Origin: Sodiomyces alkalinus F11
Taxonomy: Eukaryota > Ascomycota > Sordariomycetes > Glomerellales > Plectosphaerellaceae
Assembly (NCBI RefSeq): GCF_003711515.1
Contig: NW_021167095.1
Location: 338,001-402,000, forward strand
Length of the DNA stretch: 64,000 nt
Reading direction: 5' to 3'
The number at the start of each line of letters is the position of its first letter. The stretch's first letter is position 1. The position numbers and the translations under genes are program-made. Below the pieces are notes generated by a model. The model had not been told where the DNA came from, searched no databases, and saw nothing but the letters and a program-made list of their open reading frames with translations. Below, piece by piece: positions 14,066-24,149 of the stretch.

Positions 14066-14688
14066 GAAGGCCCTAGTAGGCACCTATTTAATAATACGCT
14101 TAAACTAGTCGCCTATAGGTTAGAGGGGCTAAAGAGGTAGGTTCAGCTCCTTAAACTACTGATTCTGCGAGTCTAGGAGCTATTAAACGCTGTACTTCGG
14201 GCCCGGGGTCAAAATAAGGTTTCTATTAGTTAATAGGCTAATAGCCGTAATAGCAGGGATTTTTAGGGCCTTATTTAGCCTATCCCGGAGCTTAAGGGGA
14301 TTAAAGTTCTCCCAGGAGATTGTTTCCCCTGCCGTAGCCTGTAAAATAACCTTAGGGATCTTTTTAGGGTCCGTGGGGAGGGGGGCCGGGGGGGCTAAAG
14401 GTGCTAAGGCCTATATGGGGATTAGGGTGCTATAGAGCCTGTTTTTCCCTTTAAAGCCTCCCTATAAAGGGGTTTAGGCTATTCTGTAAGCTTACGAACT
14501 GCCTGGGCTAATTCGTTGACCTTCTGCTCGAGGGTGTGCGGCTGGGTTCCGTCGATAGTAGATTTAAGCCCTTCGGATAGGGCTTTAATCTAGGGGGCAG
14601 GGTTAAGACTATAGGCCTGTTAACGCAGCTATAGAGCCTGTTAGAGTAGTTCCTTAGCCTATACCTTACTAGCCGAACTAGTCGACTT

Positions 14689-15170
14689 CTAGGGCTCGGC
14701 CGAGGTTTCTCCAGGGGCTCTAGCCCGGTCCTTTAGCAGGGGGGCCCCTAGAAGCAGGGGGGGCCCTAGTAGGCGTTTCGAAGGCTCCTTAGCTTCCGAG
14801 TCCGAGGGGGATTCGATTCGGGTCCTAGAAAAATATCTAGGGGTCGGTATAAAGGGGCTTAGGTGCCTTTTCGAATTTAGGGGCGTAACGAGGGTTAAAT
14901 CCTCTGTATTAGAGGTGCTACCTATATCCACCTCCCCTAGGCCCTCTATAGTTATAGGGGCCTTAGGGGCGTTAAGGCCGTTCGGAGCGTCAGGGGCGTT
15001 ATTATAGCTAGCGTTATAGCTAGTAGGTTGCTGTTTATGGCGTTGTGGTTAGGTAGAGGTCAGGGGTGCGGCTGTGCGCGGCTAGGCCTGCTGCTTTGTC
15101 AGCGTGTGCGCACGGGCCACATTGGACTTTTCCCCCGCACGCGGGGGAGCAGGCGTCTTTCTAGGCATTT
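14689..15170 (-). pseudogene. LINE A ORF1 N-terminal remnant (copy 1)
   Basis: Minus-strand remains of the Gag-like ORF1 of copy 1. The stretch 14931-14689 is still open and reads TPLNSKRHLSPF and ESPSDSEA. It aligns by eye with TPLNSKRQLSPS and EPPSDS in the better-kept ORF1 copies at 38073-37561 and 61056-61532. The region is rich in Pro, Ser and basic residues and is probably disordered, as expected for the N-terminal part of a LINE ORF1 protein that binds element RNA. The open plus-strand frame at 15028-15261 lies antisense to it and is not a gene. Confidence 0.7.
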
Positions 15171-15312
15171 TCGCACTTATAATACGCCTAAATTAGCGCC
15201 TGCGGGATACAGGGCTATAGATAGGCGTATAGAGCTTGAAAAGAGCTATCGATTAATGTAGGTTTTAAGTGGCTTAGGGTATTTACGCGTAAAACGTAGG
15301 TCCCCCCACGTG

Positions 15313-16427
15313 AGTTGTAAGAAGGATCTCTTATAGCAATAGAAACCGTCCGCTAATAGGATAGCCGAAAAGTACTTTTACTAAAGTAATAAGGACTTCT
15401 TAAGTCTATATAACACCTTTTTTAGCTATAAACGACTCCTAGGGTCTAGAAAGCCTAGCGGCGGGTATATAAAGATATTATAGGGGAGAGGCGCGTGTAT
15501 AAACGCGTTTATAACGTTAAATTATAATAATATAAGGTCGAAACGGGCGGCGAATATTATTAACGCGTAGAATAACTATCTGGCTAATATAGTAGCGTAT
15601 ATCTCCTTAAAAGAGGAGTAATATTATTAATCTCCTCGTACTACTAGCCTTACTTTATATGTATATAGAACTCTATACTTATCGAATTTATATATTATTA
15701 CGTATATCGAGTTTAGAACCTGATTTCTATCTATTACGGACGCCGGTACCCGTATCCACGACCCTATCTCCTCGTGGCTCCGTAGATAGTCTTCTTATGC
15801 CTATAAGAATAGGTGGCCGTAAGGGTGCGTAGATATATCGCGAGGGTTTTTCGAAGGAGGAGAGAGGTCTTTATAACGGATCTTCATAGCCGCCGGAGTA
15901 ACCGTCGGAGCCGTGCTTCTATAGGCTACCGCCGGTATTATATTTCCTAAGACTATTATTAGGGCTATAGGCTCGAGTAGTAGGGATAAATACCGCGATA
16001 GCGTTGTAGGATTAGTCCTTTTTAACCGTAATTTAGTTAGCGGAATGCTATCTTAGGTACGTATATTCGGGGTATAGCGGCTAGTATTAAACATAGCTAA
16101 CTAAAACTCTCTTTTCTAGCTATCTTCTTACTAATTTAATCGCGCCCCTTTATCTATAAAGAGCCCTATAGCCGTAACTATAGGGGTACTATAGCACTGT
16201 ATTCCCCTCTCTATAAAGATCCCTATAGGTATAACCGTAGAGGATTCACGATTTCTTAATATTATAGCTACTATTAGCGCTATAACTAATAGCGGAGTTT
16301 TTAATGGAGTAGGAAGTAGTAGACGGGGCGGTTATAGACGGTGATCAAGCGCTATACTAGCTAAATTATACTATTTATAACCTAGATCTTATTTATCTAG
16401 ACTTAAAATAGCCTCCTTTACCCCCTT
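15313..16427. other. Unassigned degraded DNA
   Basis: About 1.1 kb between the 5' end of LINE A copy 1 and the LINE B scrap. It is RIP-like (TpA-rich, CpG kept) and has no open frame above about 60 codons. I recognise no protein motif. It holds two related blocks (about 16150-16180 and 16212-16245) sharing CTATAAAGA and CCCTATAG words. It may be an old LTR or DNA-transposon scrap. Confidence 0.5.
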
Positions 16428-17285
16428 TTATTATTATTATTATTCTTACTCCGTTATCTTATCTACTCTATAGGAGCCTACTTTAGACTATATAGTCTTT
16501 CTCGGGTAGCTATAAAGGGGAGAACCCGGAATCCCGGGGAAAACCTCTATACTCGTCTTTAGTTAGAGTAATACCGCTACGGGGCCGATATAGACCCGGT
16601 TCGCCCCGTCTATATATCTGGATCATACCTCTAGGCTAATAGCTAACGGGAAGGGGAGTAGGCTATAGTTCAGGTTAGCCTAGGCTAGTTATTAGTAAGG
16701 GGGCGGGAGCCGAAAGGGTGCCGCGGTATACTAACTCCGGCCTCTCTATATCCCTGGGGGCTATATCTATTATTCCTTCTATTTAATTAATAAAGAAAAG
16801 GCGAGGTAGGCGCTCCTGCCTCCCTTAGGGGGGGGGGGGGGGTCTTTCTATATCTGGCGGTAGGTAAGAAGGGTAGGGCTCCACCTATACCCGAAAAATA
16901 GTAGATAGATAATAAAAATTAAGGTCCTTTGCCTTTTCCTTTTTTCCTTTTAATAATGCTATAGAGTATATTATAGGTATTCTTTGTTATGTTCCCGCTT
17001 ACGGCCTCGAAGGCCTTCCATCGCGGCGTCATGCTGACTAGTAGTCTCTTCTAGTTCTCTGCCCTTACTTTATAATTTTCCCTATTTAAATCTATTACGT
17101 AGTGGTTCGTAGGTGGCGTTGCGGTGGCGTGGGGTTAACTCCTTTACCCTCTTATAGCCGGGTATTATGGACTATAACCTTCACGGTAACGCCGTCGAGG
17201 AAAGGGATCTAGGAGGAACTAGCCCCGGCGAGGATAGAAGTATTTTGAGCTCAAAATATGCAGTTATATAAAGGGGGGGGGGTCC
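16428..17285 (-). mobile_element. LINE family B, 3'-end fragment
   Basis: Begins with a short TTA microsatellite (16428-16443), then CTTACTCCGTTATC and TATAGGAGCC. The same order of words begins the two longer family B copies at 42552 and 53322. The match continues through the CTCCTGCCTCCC block (here followed by a run of 15 G at 16828-16842) and the GTGGGGTTAACT block near 17130. Only the 3' untranslated part is present, so this is a strongly 5'-truncated insertion or a deletion remnant. Confidence 0.8.
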
Positions 17286-17289
17286 TTAG

Positions 17290-20200
17290 CTTATACGTCT
17301 ATAAACAGCCGTGAATCTTTAGCCCTCTTTTATTTAATCTAACTAATCAGGTCCTCTAATTTCTCCTTCATTAATTAATAAAGATCGTCCTTAAGGATAT
17401 CAATATCGCTATTGAAGAAGGCGCGCTCGTTAAAATCCTTGTCGCGCGTCCAAATAACGCGGTTATAGCGGCGTAGGCCAGGCACCTAAATACGGAAGGT
17501 ATTAGTGGAATTATAGCCAATAAGGTAGCTGATATAGGTATAACCAGCGATACGATTTAATAGCTTATTAGTGCCCTTTTAGGCGTCCTTAGTTATTATA
17601 TACGCCTTATAGCCGTAAGCTCAAGAATATAATAAAATTGGCTTTCTTTTAAAGAGGACCTCGTATAGTATTTTCTAATCCTTATTATTATACTGCCTTT
17701 ATGGTATTCGGTTATAGACGTACCCGGCTATATAAACGGCGCTAGTTTTACATGGATATTTATCGTATAACCTGTTCAAATCACCACGGCAGTAGCACGT
17801 TCGGCACCCTTATTCGGCGCTTCAGTATCGGTAGCAGATACCTTTAAAAGGATACCCTCTTAGCATAGGAATTAGGTAATATCGTGGGATTAAGTTAGCT
17901 CGTTATTAGCTTTAAAAAGGCGTACCTTATAGCCTAATTAACGGTTTACCTAGACGAGGAATACCTTAATTATGACGAGGATCTCCGTAGTAAGTTTGCT
18001 TTTTATAACGTAGGTAGCCGTAAAGCCATTATAATAGTGCGTGAAAAATATAAACCGCGAATCCTTATCGGATATTCGATTAAAATCTATAAAGTCGATC
18101 GCCTATTATTCCCCTACGTAGGTTAGTACTATATAAGCGTACCCGCTAATATACGATTTTATCTTTATAAGCTTATAGGCTTTATAGTCGATAGTTATTA
18201 GTCCCTTTATCTTAACCCTCTACGTCTACTCTTGTAGGTGCCTAAGCGGCTTAGGGCTAGCGTGCCCTAGCCGTAGATACTATAAGATACCCTCCGTAGT
18301 GCTTAGATATCGTATGGTCGATTTTCGGGTGGAAGACGAGCCTAGAAAAGTAGCCGTAGATTAGTTAGAATCGTAGGGCATATACTTAATAACGGTCTAA
18401 TCGAAGTAATAACTTAGCCAGTATAGTATAGATCCGTCGGCACGGCGAAGGCAGTTATTATTTAATAGCTTCTAATTCTACTAGTATTCTTATAGTCATA
18501 ACCGTTATTTTAAGGTTAAATTATAGGTAAAATCCTCGTAATATACAACGTTTAATAGTCTAAAATTAAGGCCTCTTATTAGTCCGTTTAATTTCACGGT
18601 TATATTACCGTAATCTTTAATAAGTAGCGATAAACTATATATAACTATATAGTCTCTCTATATAACGGGGGTAAAATTAGAAAAGCGGGAAAAATCGTTA
18701 AAGATATAGATTATAGCGCCGGAATTAAGTATAGCAGAGGCTCGAAAAGGGTAGCTAATAGTAACGGCTTCTACTATAAAGCTAGCGGCGTAGGAGATAC
18801 TACTCCGGGTAGGTCACGCCTCTTTAAGCTATACGGAGTCCCGACTTATATCCTTCTTTACCTTCTTTACGGCGCGTAGATCTTCTACTTCCCCGCGTAT
18901 CGCGGGGTTATATTTAAGGATCCGTTAGACTATGATTTTAGTGTTTTCGTAGGGTATCTAACCGTCGAACGTTATTTCCGGAAATATATAGTAATAAGCG
19001 TTAATATCGTGATAAGGCGTAGCGTATACATGATAAGGCTCACCTTTCCGAAGGGTGGATTAATAACGTTTAGAAGAGAAGCGGTTAGCTAAAGTAGTAG
19101 AAGATATAGCTATAGATCTAGCGGTGGAGGGATTCTTAGCTTTATTCTTCCAACGGTCGCCCTTCTTACGAAGCTTAGCCGTGGTATCTAAGGTATCTTT
19201 ACCCTTATCGGTTTTAGTATATAGTGCCGGGAATACTATAGCGCGGTGGCTTCTGCGTTTTCCTTAGTCTTTAAGTCTAGTCTTGATATATCGTTAACTA
19301 AGGGTATAAGGGTCCTCGGGGGAGATTAGATTACTTTCTTATCTAAAAGGCGTCCCTCGACTTTAGTCTAGCCATGCTTAGTTATTATTCGCATCCCTCT
19401 AAAGAAATCTACCACCTAGATATACGTTACGGGCTTCGAATTAACCTTTTTAAGGCGTTATAGTAGCCCCTGCTATCTCTATAACCACTCCTATAACTTC
19501 TTAAGGGTTATTAGCGCGCTACGAATATATTCGTTATACTCTTCATAGGTATTAACGCGGCGGGTAGTTATATAGTAAGTAGTACCGTGGCGGACGGCTT
19601 TAAACACCTCTTTAGGCATGGCGTTACGTAGTAGTAGCTTACGGTCTAGGTCGATAGTATTAGTCTACTAGGTTAAAATAATCCTAATACCCTTAACGTA
19701 CTTAGCGTGGTTATTACTTTATATCTTCTAGCGTTATATCGCCGAATTATAGGCGCGCTGCCTAGTGGGTATTAGATCTAACTATTATAAGGGCGTAGCT
19801 TCTGCTTACAGGGTTACGGGCGAAGGCTAGAAGTTAGCGTAAGAGGGTAAAATAGGCTTTTAAGGGGTGGATATCGGATCGTTAGGGCGTAGGTATTCTT
19901 AGACTTCGCTATTAACGGCCGCAGCTTCATAGTGGCTACGCTAAAGCTCCTAATCGCGGTGGGTTTTATAGCTAACTGGTTTATATTCCGATATCTTAAA
20001 AGTTATAGATTAATACGCTATATCGGCGTAGCTATATCGCTTTTTAATCGGTAGTAGTAAGGGTAAAGGGTAGATTTTCCCTTAGTAAGTAAGACGCTTA
20101 ATTATCGAATAAAGCGTAGTAGAAATCGTCATAAAATAGGTCAAAATTAATTAAGGCAATTTTTGTTTTTACTATTATAACGGTGTCGGGCCGTTAGGGA

Positions 20201-20700
20201 ACCCTGCCACCGTACTTTATATAGTGCAGATTCTGTAAGCGTCTACCCGGATTGTAATCTTGGCAATCCGGCCCGTTACGTAACCGAAAAGACTATGGTC
20301 TGTTCGATATCCTCCGTCTCGGGGTTAACGATAATGGCTTTATATTTACGAATATTAGACGGCGTAGACTTAAGGAGTAGGTAGGTATTAGCCTCTTTAT
20401 CGCTTAGCTTTAGATTAAGATAGTTATCCTAGTAGGAGGCAGATTTACCGCGTATAGCGCGTTCTTACGCTACCTAATCCCTCTAGTTAATAAGGGTAGT
20501 GGCCGTTTATTCGGTATTAGATATATTCGAAGATATCTTTGCCTATTTATCAGTTAATTCATTACTTAATTACTCTAGTTAAGTTAATAGTAGTTGTTTA
20601 AAGAGTGCTTTAAACGTGATTGCTTTTATAGTAGAATGGGGTAGCTTTATTAATATCTATTGTCTAGGCGTTATAAACCGGGCTTAAAACTATCGTATAT
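17290..20700 (-). mobile_element. Truncated Ty1/copia retrotransposon, gag to integrase
   Basis: Minus-strand copia-type gag-pol remains. A Gag part lies near 19640-19380 (reads MPKEVFKAVRHGTTYYITTR). The protease region near 18740-18700 reads LNSGAIIYIFND, equivalent to LDSGAS with flanks. The GAG-pre-integrase motif RLGHASPKPLRHLQE is at about 18280-18230. The integrase core near 17960-17780 reads GYKVRLFKANNELT and later GILLKVSATDTEAPNKGAER. The linker before RT at 17460-17380 reads WTRDKDFNERAFFNSD. RT and RNase H are absent, so the element is cut near 17290. No LTR pair was recognised. Stops are TAG/TAA of RIP type; the element is dead. Confidence 0.88.
20247..20271. repeat. Short inverted repeat CCGGATTG / CAATCCGG
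   Basis: CCGGATTG (20247-20254) and CAATCCGG (20264-20271) are perfect inverted arms with a 9-base loop. It lies upstream of the copia gag, in a stretch that looks less mutated than its surroundings. It could be part of a 5' leader or LTR end, or chance. Function unknown. Confidence 0.4.
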
Positions 20701-20882
20701 TAAATAGTACTTATATAGTTAACTTAATACAGTAGAAATCGTATATATGTGTAGTATATTAAGTTATATCTATATAAGTCTCTTATGCCCCTAAATTAGG
20801 TAGTAAAGACTCTATTATAGGTACTATATTATTTGGATCCTATTCGGTCTTTTCCGGTATCATTCCTTATTATATCCTGATG

Positions 20883-20965
20883 CCCGAGGTCCCCGAGGTC
20901 CGAAGCCCTTAGTCAGGCATGGTCTGCTAGGCATGGTCTGTGCCCATGCGACACTATGCGACACG
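20883..20965. repeat. Cluster of short tandem duplications
   Basis: Three adjacent direct duplications: CCCGAGGTC twice from 20883, AGGCATGGTCTG twice (about 20915-20940), and ATGCGACAC twice (20946-20964). It sits at the edge between RIP-damaged repeats and the undamaged gene island, about 260 bp upstream of the RPL18 start codon. Such slippage clusters are common in fungal upstream regions; a regulatory role is not shown. Confidence 0.6.
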
Positions 20966-21060
20966 TCGTTGGAAAAGCATTGCATCATATCCATATGCCC
21001 CACTCATAGATACCACGAAAGAAGTCACTTTTATTTAGTTCGAGGTAGAAAGTCGTAGCG

Positions 21061-21140
21061 TCACGTGATACAAAACCCTAATCTTCTTCTGTTGTGCGTT
21101 TTCCTCCGTATCTGTGCTAATTACATTTTTTTTTTTCGTC
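21061..21140 (+). promoter_or_regulatory. Probable RPL18 promoter: TCACGTGA, AAACCCTAA and poly-T
   Basis: About 140-160 bp upstream of the RPL18 start codon lie a palindromic E-box TCACGTGA (21061-21068) and a telobox-like AAACCCTAA (21073-21081) only 4 bases apart, followed by pyrimidine-rich DNA and a T run (21126-21137). Cbf1 (TCACGTG) and Tbf1 (telobox-like) sites are established elements of ribosomal protein promoters in Candida albicans and related fungi. Their pairing here fits that logic. Binding by these factors in this organism is inferred. Confidence 0.65.
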
Positions 21141-21220
21141 TGTCAACCTGGGTGCTCTCTTCCATCCACAACCACCATCAGCTCCCGCCCGACCCAGCAC
21201 GATCGTGAGCCGTCGGCAAG

Positions 21221-22054
21221 ATGGGGTATGTTATGCCTTATTTCATGCGAGTGGAGCTGCCACCAGCGAGCTCTGCGACCAATTTGAGCATGCCAGGTCA
21301 AAAGGCTGACGATGGTTGCTTCCTAGTATCGACCTCGACAGACACCATGTGCGGAGCACTCACCGGAAGGCTCCGAAGAGCGAGAATGTTTACTTGAAGC
21401 TTCTCGTTAAGATGTTCCGCTTCCTAGCTCGTAAGTTCTCGGTCTGCATACTTGAGCGAGCTGCGCCGATCTTGCAACATGTCCTGCCTTTTGCAGGATG
21501 TCGGGTGAGAAGCAACAAGGGTGAATTATCTGACGAGGGTTTTGCTACTCCCCATCGCAGGTCGTACCGATGCCAATTTCCCGAAGGTTGTGCTCCGCCG
21601 ACTTTTCCAATCCCGCACCAACCGCGCCCCCGTTTCTCTCTCGCGCATTGCTTCCAACATCAAGGAGGACGAGAAGAGGACCGTCGTTGTTGTGGGCACA
21701 ATCACCGACGACAACCGCCTCATTGAGGTTCCGAAGGTCACTGTTGCCGCCCTGAAATTCACTGCTACTGCCCGGGCTCGCCTAACTGCTGCTGGTGGGG
21801 AAGCTATTACGCTCGATCAGCTTGTCATGCGCTCCCCCACCGGTAGCAATACCCTGCTGCTCCGCGGACCTAAAAATGCCCGCGAGGCCTTCAAGCATTT
21901 CGGCTTCGGGCCCCATACCAACAAGGTAATCGTATTCGGATAATTCATTTATGTAATAATGCTAACGTCTATTTAGAAACCTTATGTGGCATCCAAGGGT
22001 CGGAAATTTGAACGAGCTCGTGGCCGCAGACGCTCCAGGGGCTTCAAGGTGTAA
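21221..22054 (+). CDS. RPL18: 60S ribosomal protein L18 (eL18), 4 exons
   Basis: Structural protein of the cytosolic large ribosomal subunit. Exons: 21221-21225, 21327-21430, 21561-21925, 21977-22054; spliced length 552 nt, 183 residues, the usual length for fungal eL18. Introns of 101, 130 and 51 bp begin GTATGT, GTAAGT and GTAATC, and end in TAG, CAG and TAG. Branch-point words are CTGAC (21306-21310), CTGAC (21530-21534) and CTAAC (21962-21966). Family signatures seen: [18 protein letters not shown] at the N-terminus, [45 protein letters not shown], and the basic tail [15 protein letters not shown] before TAA. The 5-nt first exon (ATGGG) decides the start: it supplies Met-Gly to IDLDRHH. 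The gene shows no RIP damage. Longer single-frame readings across 21316-21943 are intron read-through. Confidence 0.97.
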
Positions 22055-22357
22055 AGACGGCATATGCATGTACTGGCCGATTCTTTGCATGTGCACGGAG
22101 TCTAGCACGCCTACCACACGAAATCATGATATCAAAATCTTGAGGGGAAGGGTAGCGACGGATTGGCGTGAATTGGTATCCCAAATATCCGAGGCCATAA
22201 AATACAAGGTTTCCTTCGTTATGGTTATATTTATTCTGCGGTCCCAGATGCCGACCTAACAATGTCGCTTTGATTAACATTTGATGGCTGTTTCCCACGC
22301 ATCAGCAAAGGTTGGCATGAGAATTGTCTGCTCTGTCAGAAAGGCCCTCCGATGTTC
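22055..22357. other. Intergenic region between convergent genes
   Basis: 303 bp from the RPL18 stop to the MRM2 stop. It must contain both 3' untranslated regions and polyadenylation sites. I see no obvious gene or strong terminator motif. It is not RIP-damaged (CA and TG are normal). Open frames crossing it on either strand look like chance. Confidence 0.6.
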
Positions 22358-23699
22358 CTACAGGCGGACGGATCCCAAGCGATGCAAAGCCACGAAATAC
22401 GACTCTTTCGATTCCTGATATCGCTTAGCGACCTTCAAAAGACGATACCTGGCAAAGTCCGGGGCGCTGACCTTCCGCGAAGACTCGGGCTTCTCCCGAT
22501 GGACCTTGGTAAAGAGCCTCTTGAGCAGTTTCTCGAATGCCCTGTCCTCAGGGCCTTGGTAGTACTTGCAGATGAAGTGGCCCCCATGTTTCAGTGTATC
22601 GCTCGCAAAGTGAAGCGCCGCGTGGCAAAGATCCTATTCTCAAACCTTGATGATTAGCACATTACGAAATAGCTGCAGTGTTTTCGGGGCGTAAACCAGG
22701 CTTGATCGGTTAGTGCAGACGAACCATGCTTCTTGCGTGGTCATGGAAAGCAATGCCGCTTGTGTTCATCATCCTATCGAGATGGGTCAACATAAGTGAC
22801 CATGACCAAGCTTGTAAGCTTGTACCTATGGACTCGTGGAGCTGACATATCACTCAACACAACCTACACAAGGTCAGCATTGATTAAGGAAGACTTCCAA
22901 GTTCTTGTCGGGAGGGTCGTATGCCTACATTCACCAGCTGCAGACTGTTGGGGCCGTCGTGAGGAATCCGAGGTACTGGAGAATTGGTAAGGTTGGGACG
23001 CATTCCTGTTTGCTCCGTGCCCACGATACACCTCGTCGAGTACTCGAAACTTTGCGGGCACTTGCTAGGAGCTTCTTGGCCGGTTTCTGCAACGGTTTGA
23101 TCTCCTTCATGGGCTGTGGCACGTCTCCTCTGCGGCGAGGAGACGAGAAAATCTTTAACCATCCTCTGTACCTCGGGTAGGAGAAAATTGCCTTGGATTG
23201 TTGTTACGCCTTTCGGTGGTTGGGCAGGGATGAGATCAATACCGATGACATTACCCGAAGGCCCAGTTCGCTCATAGGCAACCTGGGACCAGCTCCCCGG
23301 GGCGTAGCCCTATAGCCGATCTTAATGATAAATTCAATTTCTGCGTCTTTCTCAATGGAGACAGGGGAACATACAAGGTCAATGACGACTTGTCCCTTCT
23401 TGAAGACCCGGTACTTTCCATCAAGCTGGCATGACGTGAGAACCTCCATTCTGGGTGTTGTGTCAGGTAGGGAACGCGCAAACCTCGAGGAGCTTAAAAG
23501 CCGCGCGGCTCTTAAAACCATGGATCTTTGCGTCGCGGGCCAGATGATCGGCTCCCTGGCGCATCTTCCATCTTGTTTTCGATGACGATGGGCGGAACTG
23601 ACCGAGCCATGGTGGACGAGTAACACATCTGACGAGTAGGGGTGAAGGTTGTGCAAGTCGTCTCGGAGTATATCCCATCATTCCATGACGATAGGCCAT
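22358..23699 (-). CDS. MRM2: MRM2/FtsJ-family rRNA 2'-O-methyltransferase, probably mitochondrial, 7 exons
   Basis: Probably methylates a uridine 2'-OH in mitochondrial large-subunit rRNA using S-adenosylmethionine (family role; target inferred). Proposed exons, minus strand: 23699-23484, 23425-23375, 23309-22977, 22863-22826, 22773-22725, 22633-22472, 22414-22358. All join in phase to give 301 residues. The Arg-rich N-terminus suits a mitochondrial import signal. Motifs: GFKSRAAFKLLE, KKGQVVID, the SAM loop GYAPGSWSQVAYERTGPSG, VIGIDLIPAQPPKGV, VLSDMSAP, MMNTSGIAFHDHA, GGHFICKYYQG, HREKPESSR, SKESYFVAL. The K-D-K-E catalytic set is complete (about K69, D205, K252, E287). Oddity: 15 or so residues usual between SDMSAP and RMMNTSG are missing if exons 4 and 5 are spliced as proposed; a one-base frameshift is the alternative. 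The exon 3 donor (GTACCT) is the least certain junction. ATG at 23681 or 23678 could also be the start. Confidence 0.85.
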
Positions 23700-24117
23700 T
23701 GCATGCTGAAGGCTGAACCTACAGCTCTCGGGCGAAACCTTTTGATCTGTATAAGAAGTGCTGGGCTCAACAAGACAACTTTCGAAGCCGTTGCTATTAT
23801 ATATAGCTAACAAATACAGTTTAATTATTTTTTCAAAGTCTATAAGCCAAGCATAAAACACTTAGTAATTAGTATCTCTTTATAATAATTGTCAGCACAC
23901 AAATAAGGTACGCAAAAGATATGTGTGTGCATTAAAGAAGAGTAAAAGATACTCTGCGGAAATATCTAACTATAAAGTAAAAGGAGGGGAAATTAATATG
24001 GATATATCGGTCGGAAGTACCCTATCCGTCTACAGAAATAGCGTAAGTAACACCCCGATAAGGTGGCTATAGGCATCTGACAATAATAAATAATAGTGTA
24101 TTAGAATAATATAAGGT
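23700..24117. other. AT-rich intergenic region, upstream of MRM2
   Basis: Contains the presumed promoter and 5' leader of MRM2, then increasingly AT-rich DNA with repeat-like texture from about 23870. No gene or clear motif seen. It marks the right edge of the undamaged island. Confidence 0.5.
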
Positions 24118-24149
24118 AATAAGCCCTAGTCAGGCAAATCCCTGGCTAG
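24118..24149. repeat. 32-bp dispersed motif with dyad symmetry, copy 1
   Basis: AATAAGCCCTAGTCAGGCAA followed by ATCCCTGGCTAG. A near-identical copy lies at 42129-42160. The inner part CTAGtCAGG / CCTGGCTAG is an imperfect palindrome. It directly precedes the T-rich 3' end of LINE A copy 4. A partial relative (AAGCCCTTAGTCAGGCA) occurs near 20903-20919. Confidence 0.6.

Larger units (their letters stand above)
5966..15312 (-). mobile_element. LINE family A, full-length copy 1, split by a nested LINE
   Basis: Minus-strand non-LTR retrotransposon. Its 3' end is a T-rich run at 5966-5995 (a poly-A tail read from the other strand) and its 5' end is near 15312. Without the nested insertion at 10860-14065 it is about 6.1 kb. 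From 5' to 3' on the minus strand it holds ORF1 (15170-14066 and 10859-10335), AP endonuclease (about 10320-9700), reverse transcriptase with an intact YIDD box (8030-8041) and an RNase H domain (7120-6840, including SSDSQAAIQ). ORF2 probably began at an ATG now reading ATA, five bases after the ORF1 stop. Scattered TAG and TAA stops make it inactive. The RNase H after the RT resembles Tad1/I-type elements; the clade is inferred. Confidence 0.9.

Noticed and set aside
20221..20290. Possible tRNA or primer-binding structure around the inverted repeat
   Set aside because: No cloverleaf, anticodon loop or B-box could be fitted; only a simple hairpin is supported.
21526..21762. Minus-strand open frame of 78 codons over RPL18
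   Set aside because: It lies antisense to conserved RPL18 exon 3 and has no family signature.
21984..22259. Plus-strand frame starting inside RPL18 exon 4
   Set aside because: It is the wrong frame over the eL18 C-terminal exon and runs on into the intergenic region.
22352..23585. Plus-strand open frames of 64-101 codons between 22352 and 23585
   Set aside because: They are antisense to MRM2 exons, whose conserved motifs are all on the minus strand.
22884..23656. Several overlapping minus-strand frames read as separate small genes
   Set aside because: Each holds one or two MRM2 exons plus intron read-through; joined by splice sites they give a single 301-residue protein.
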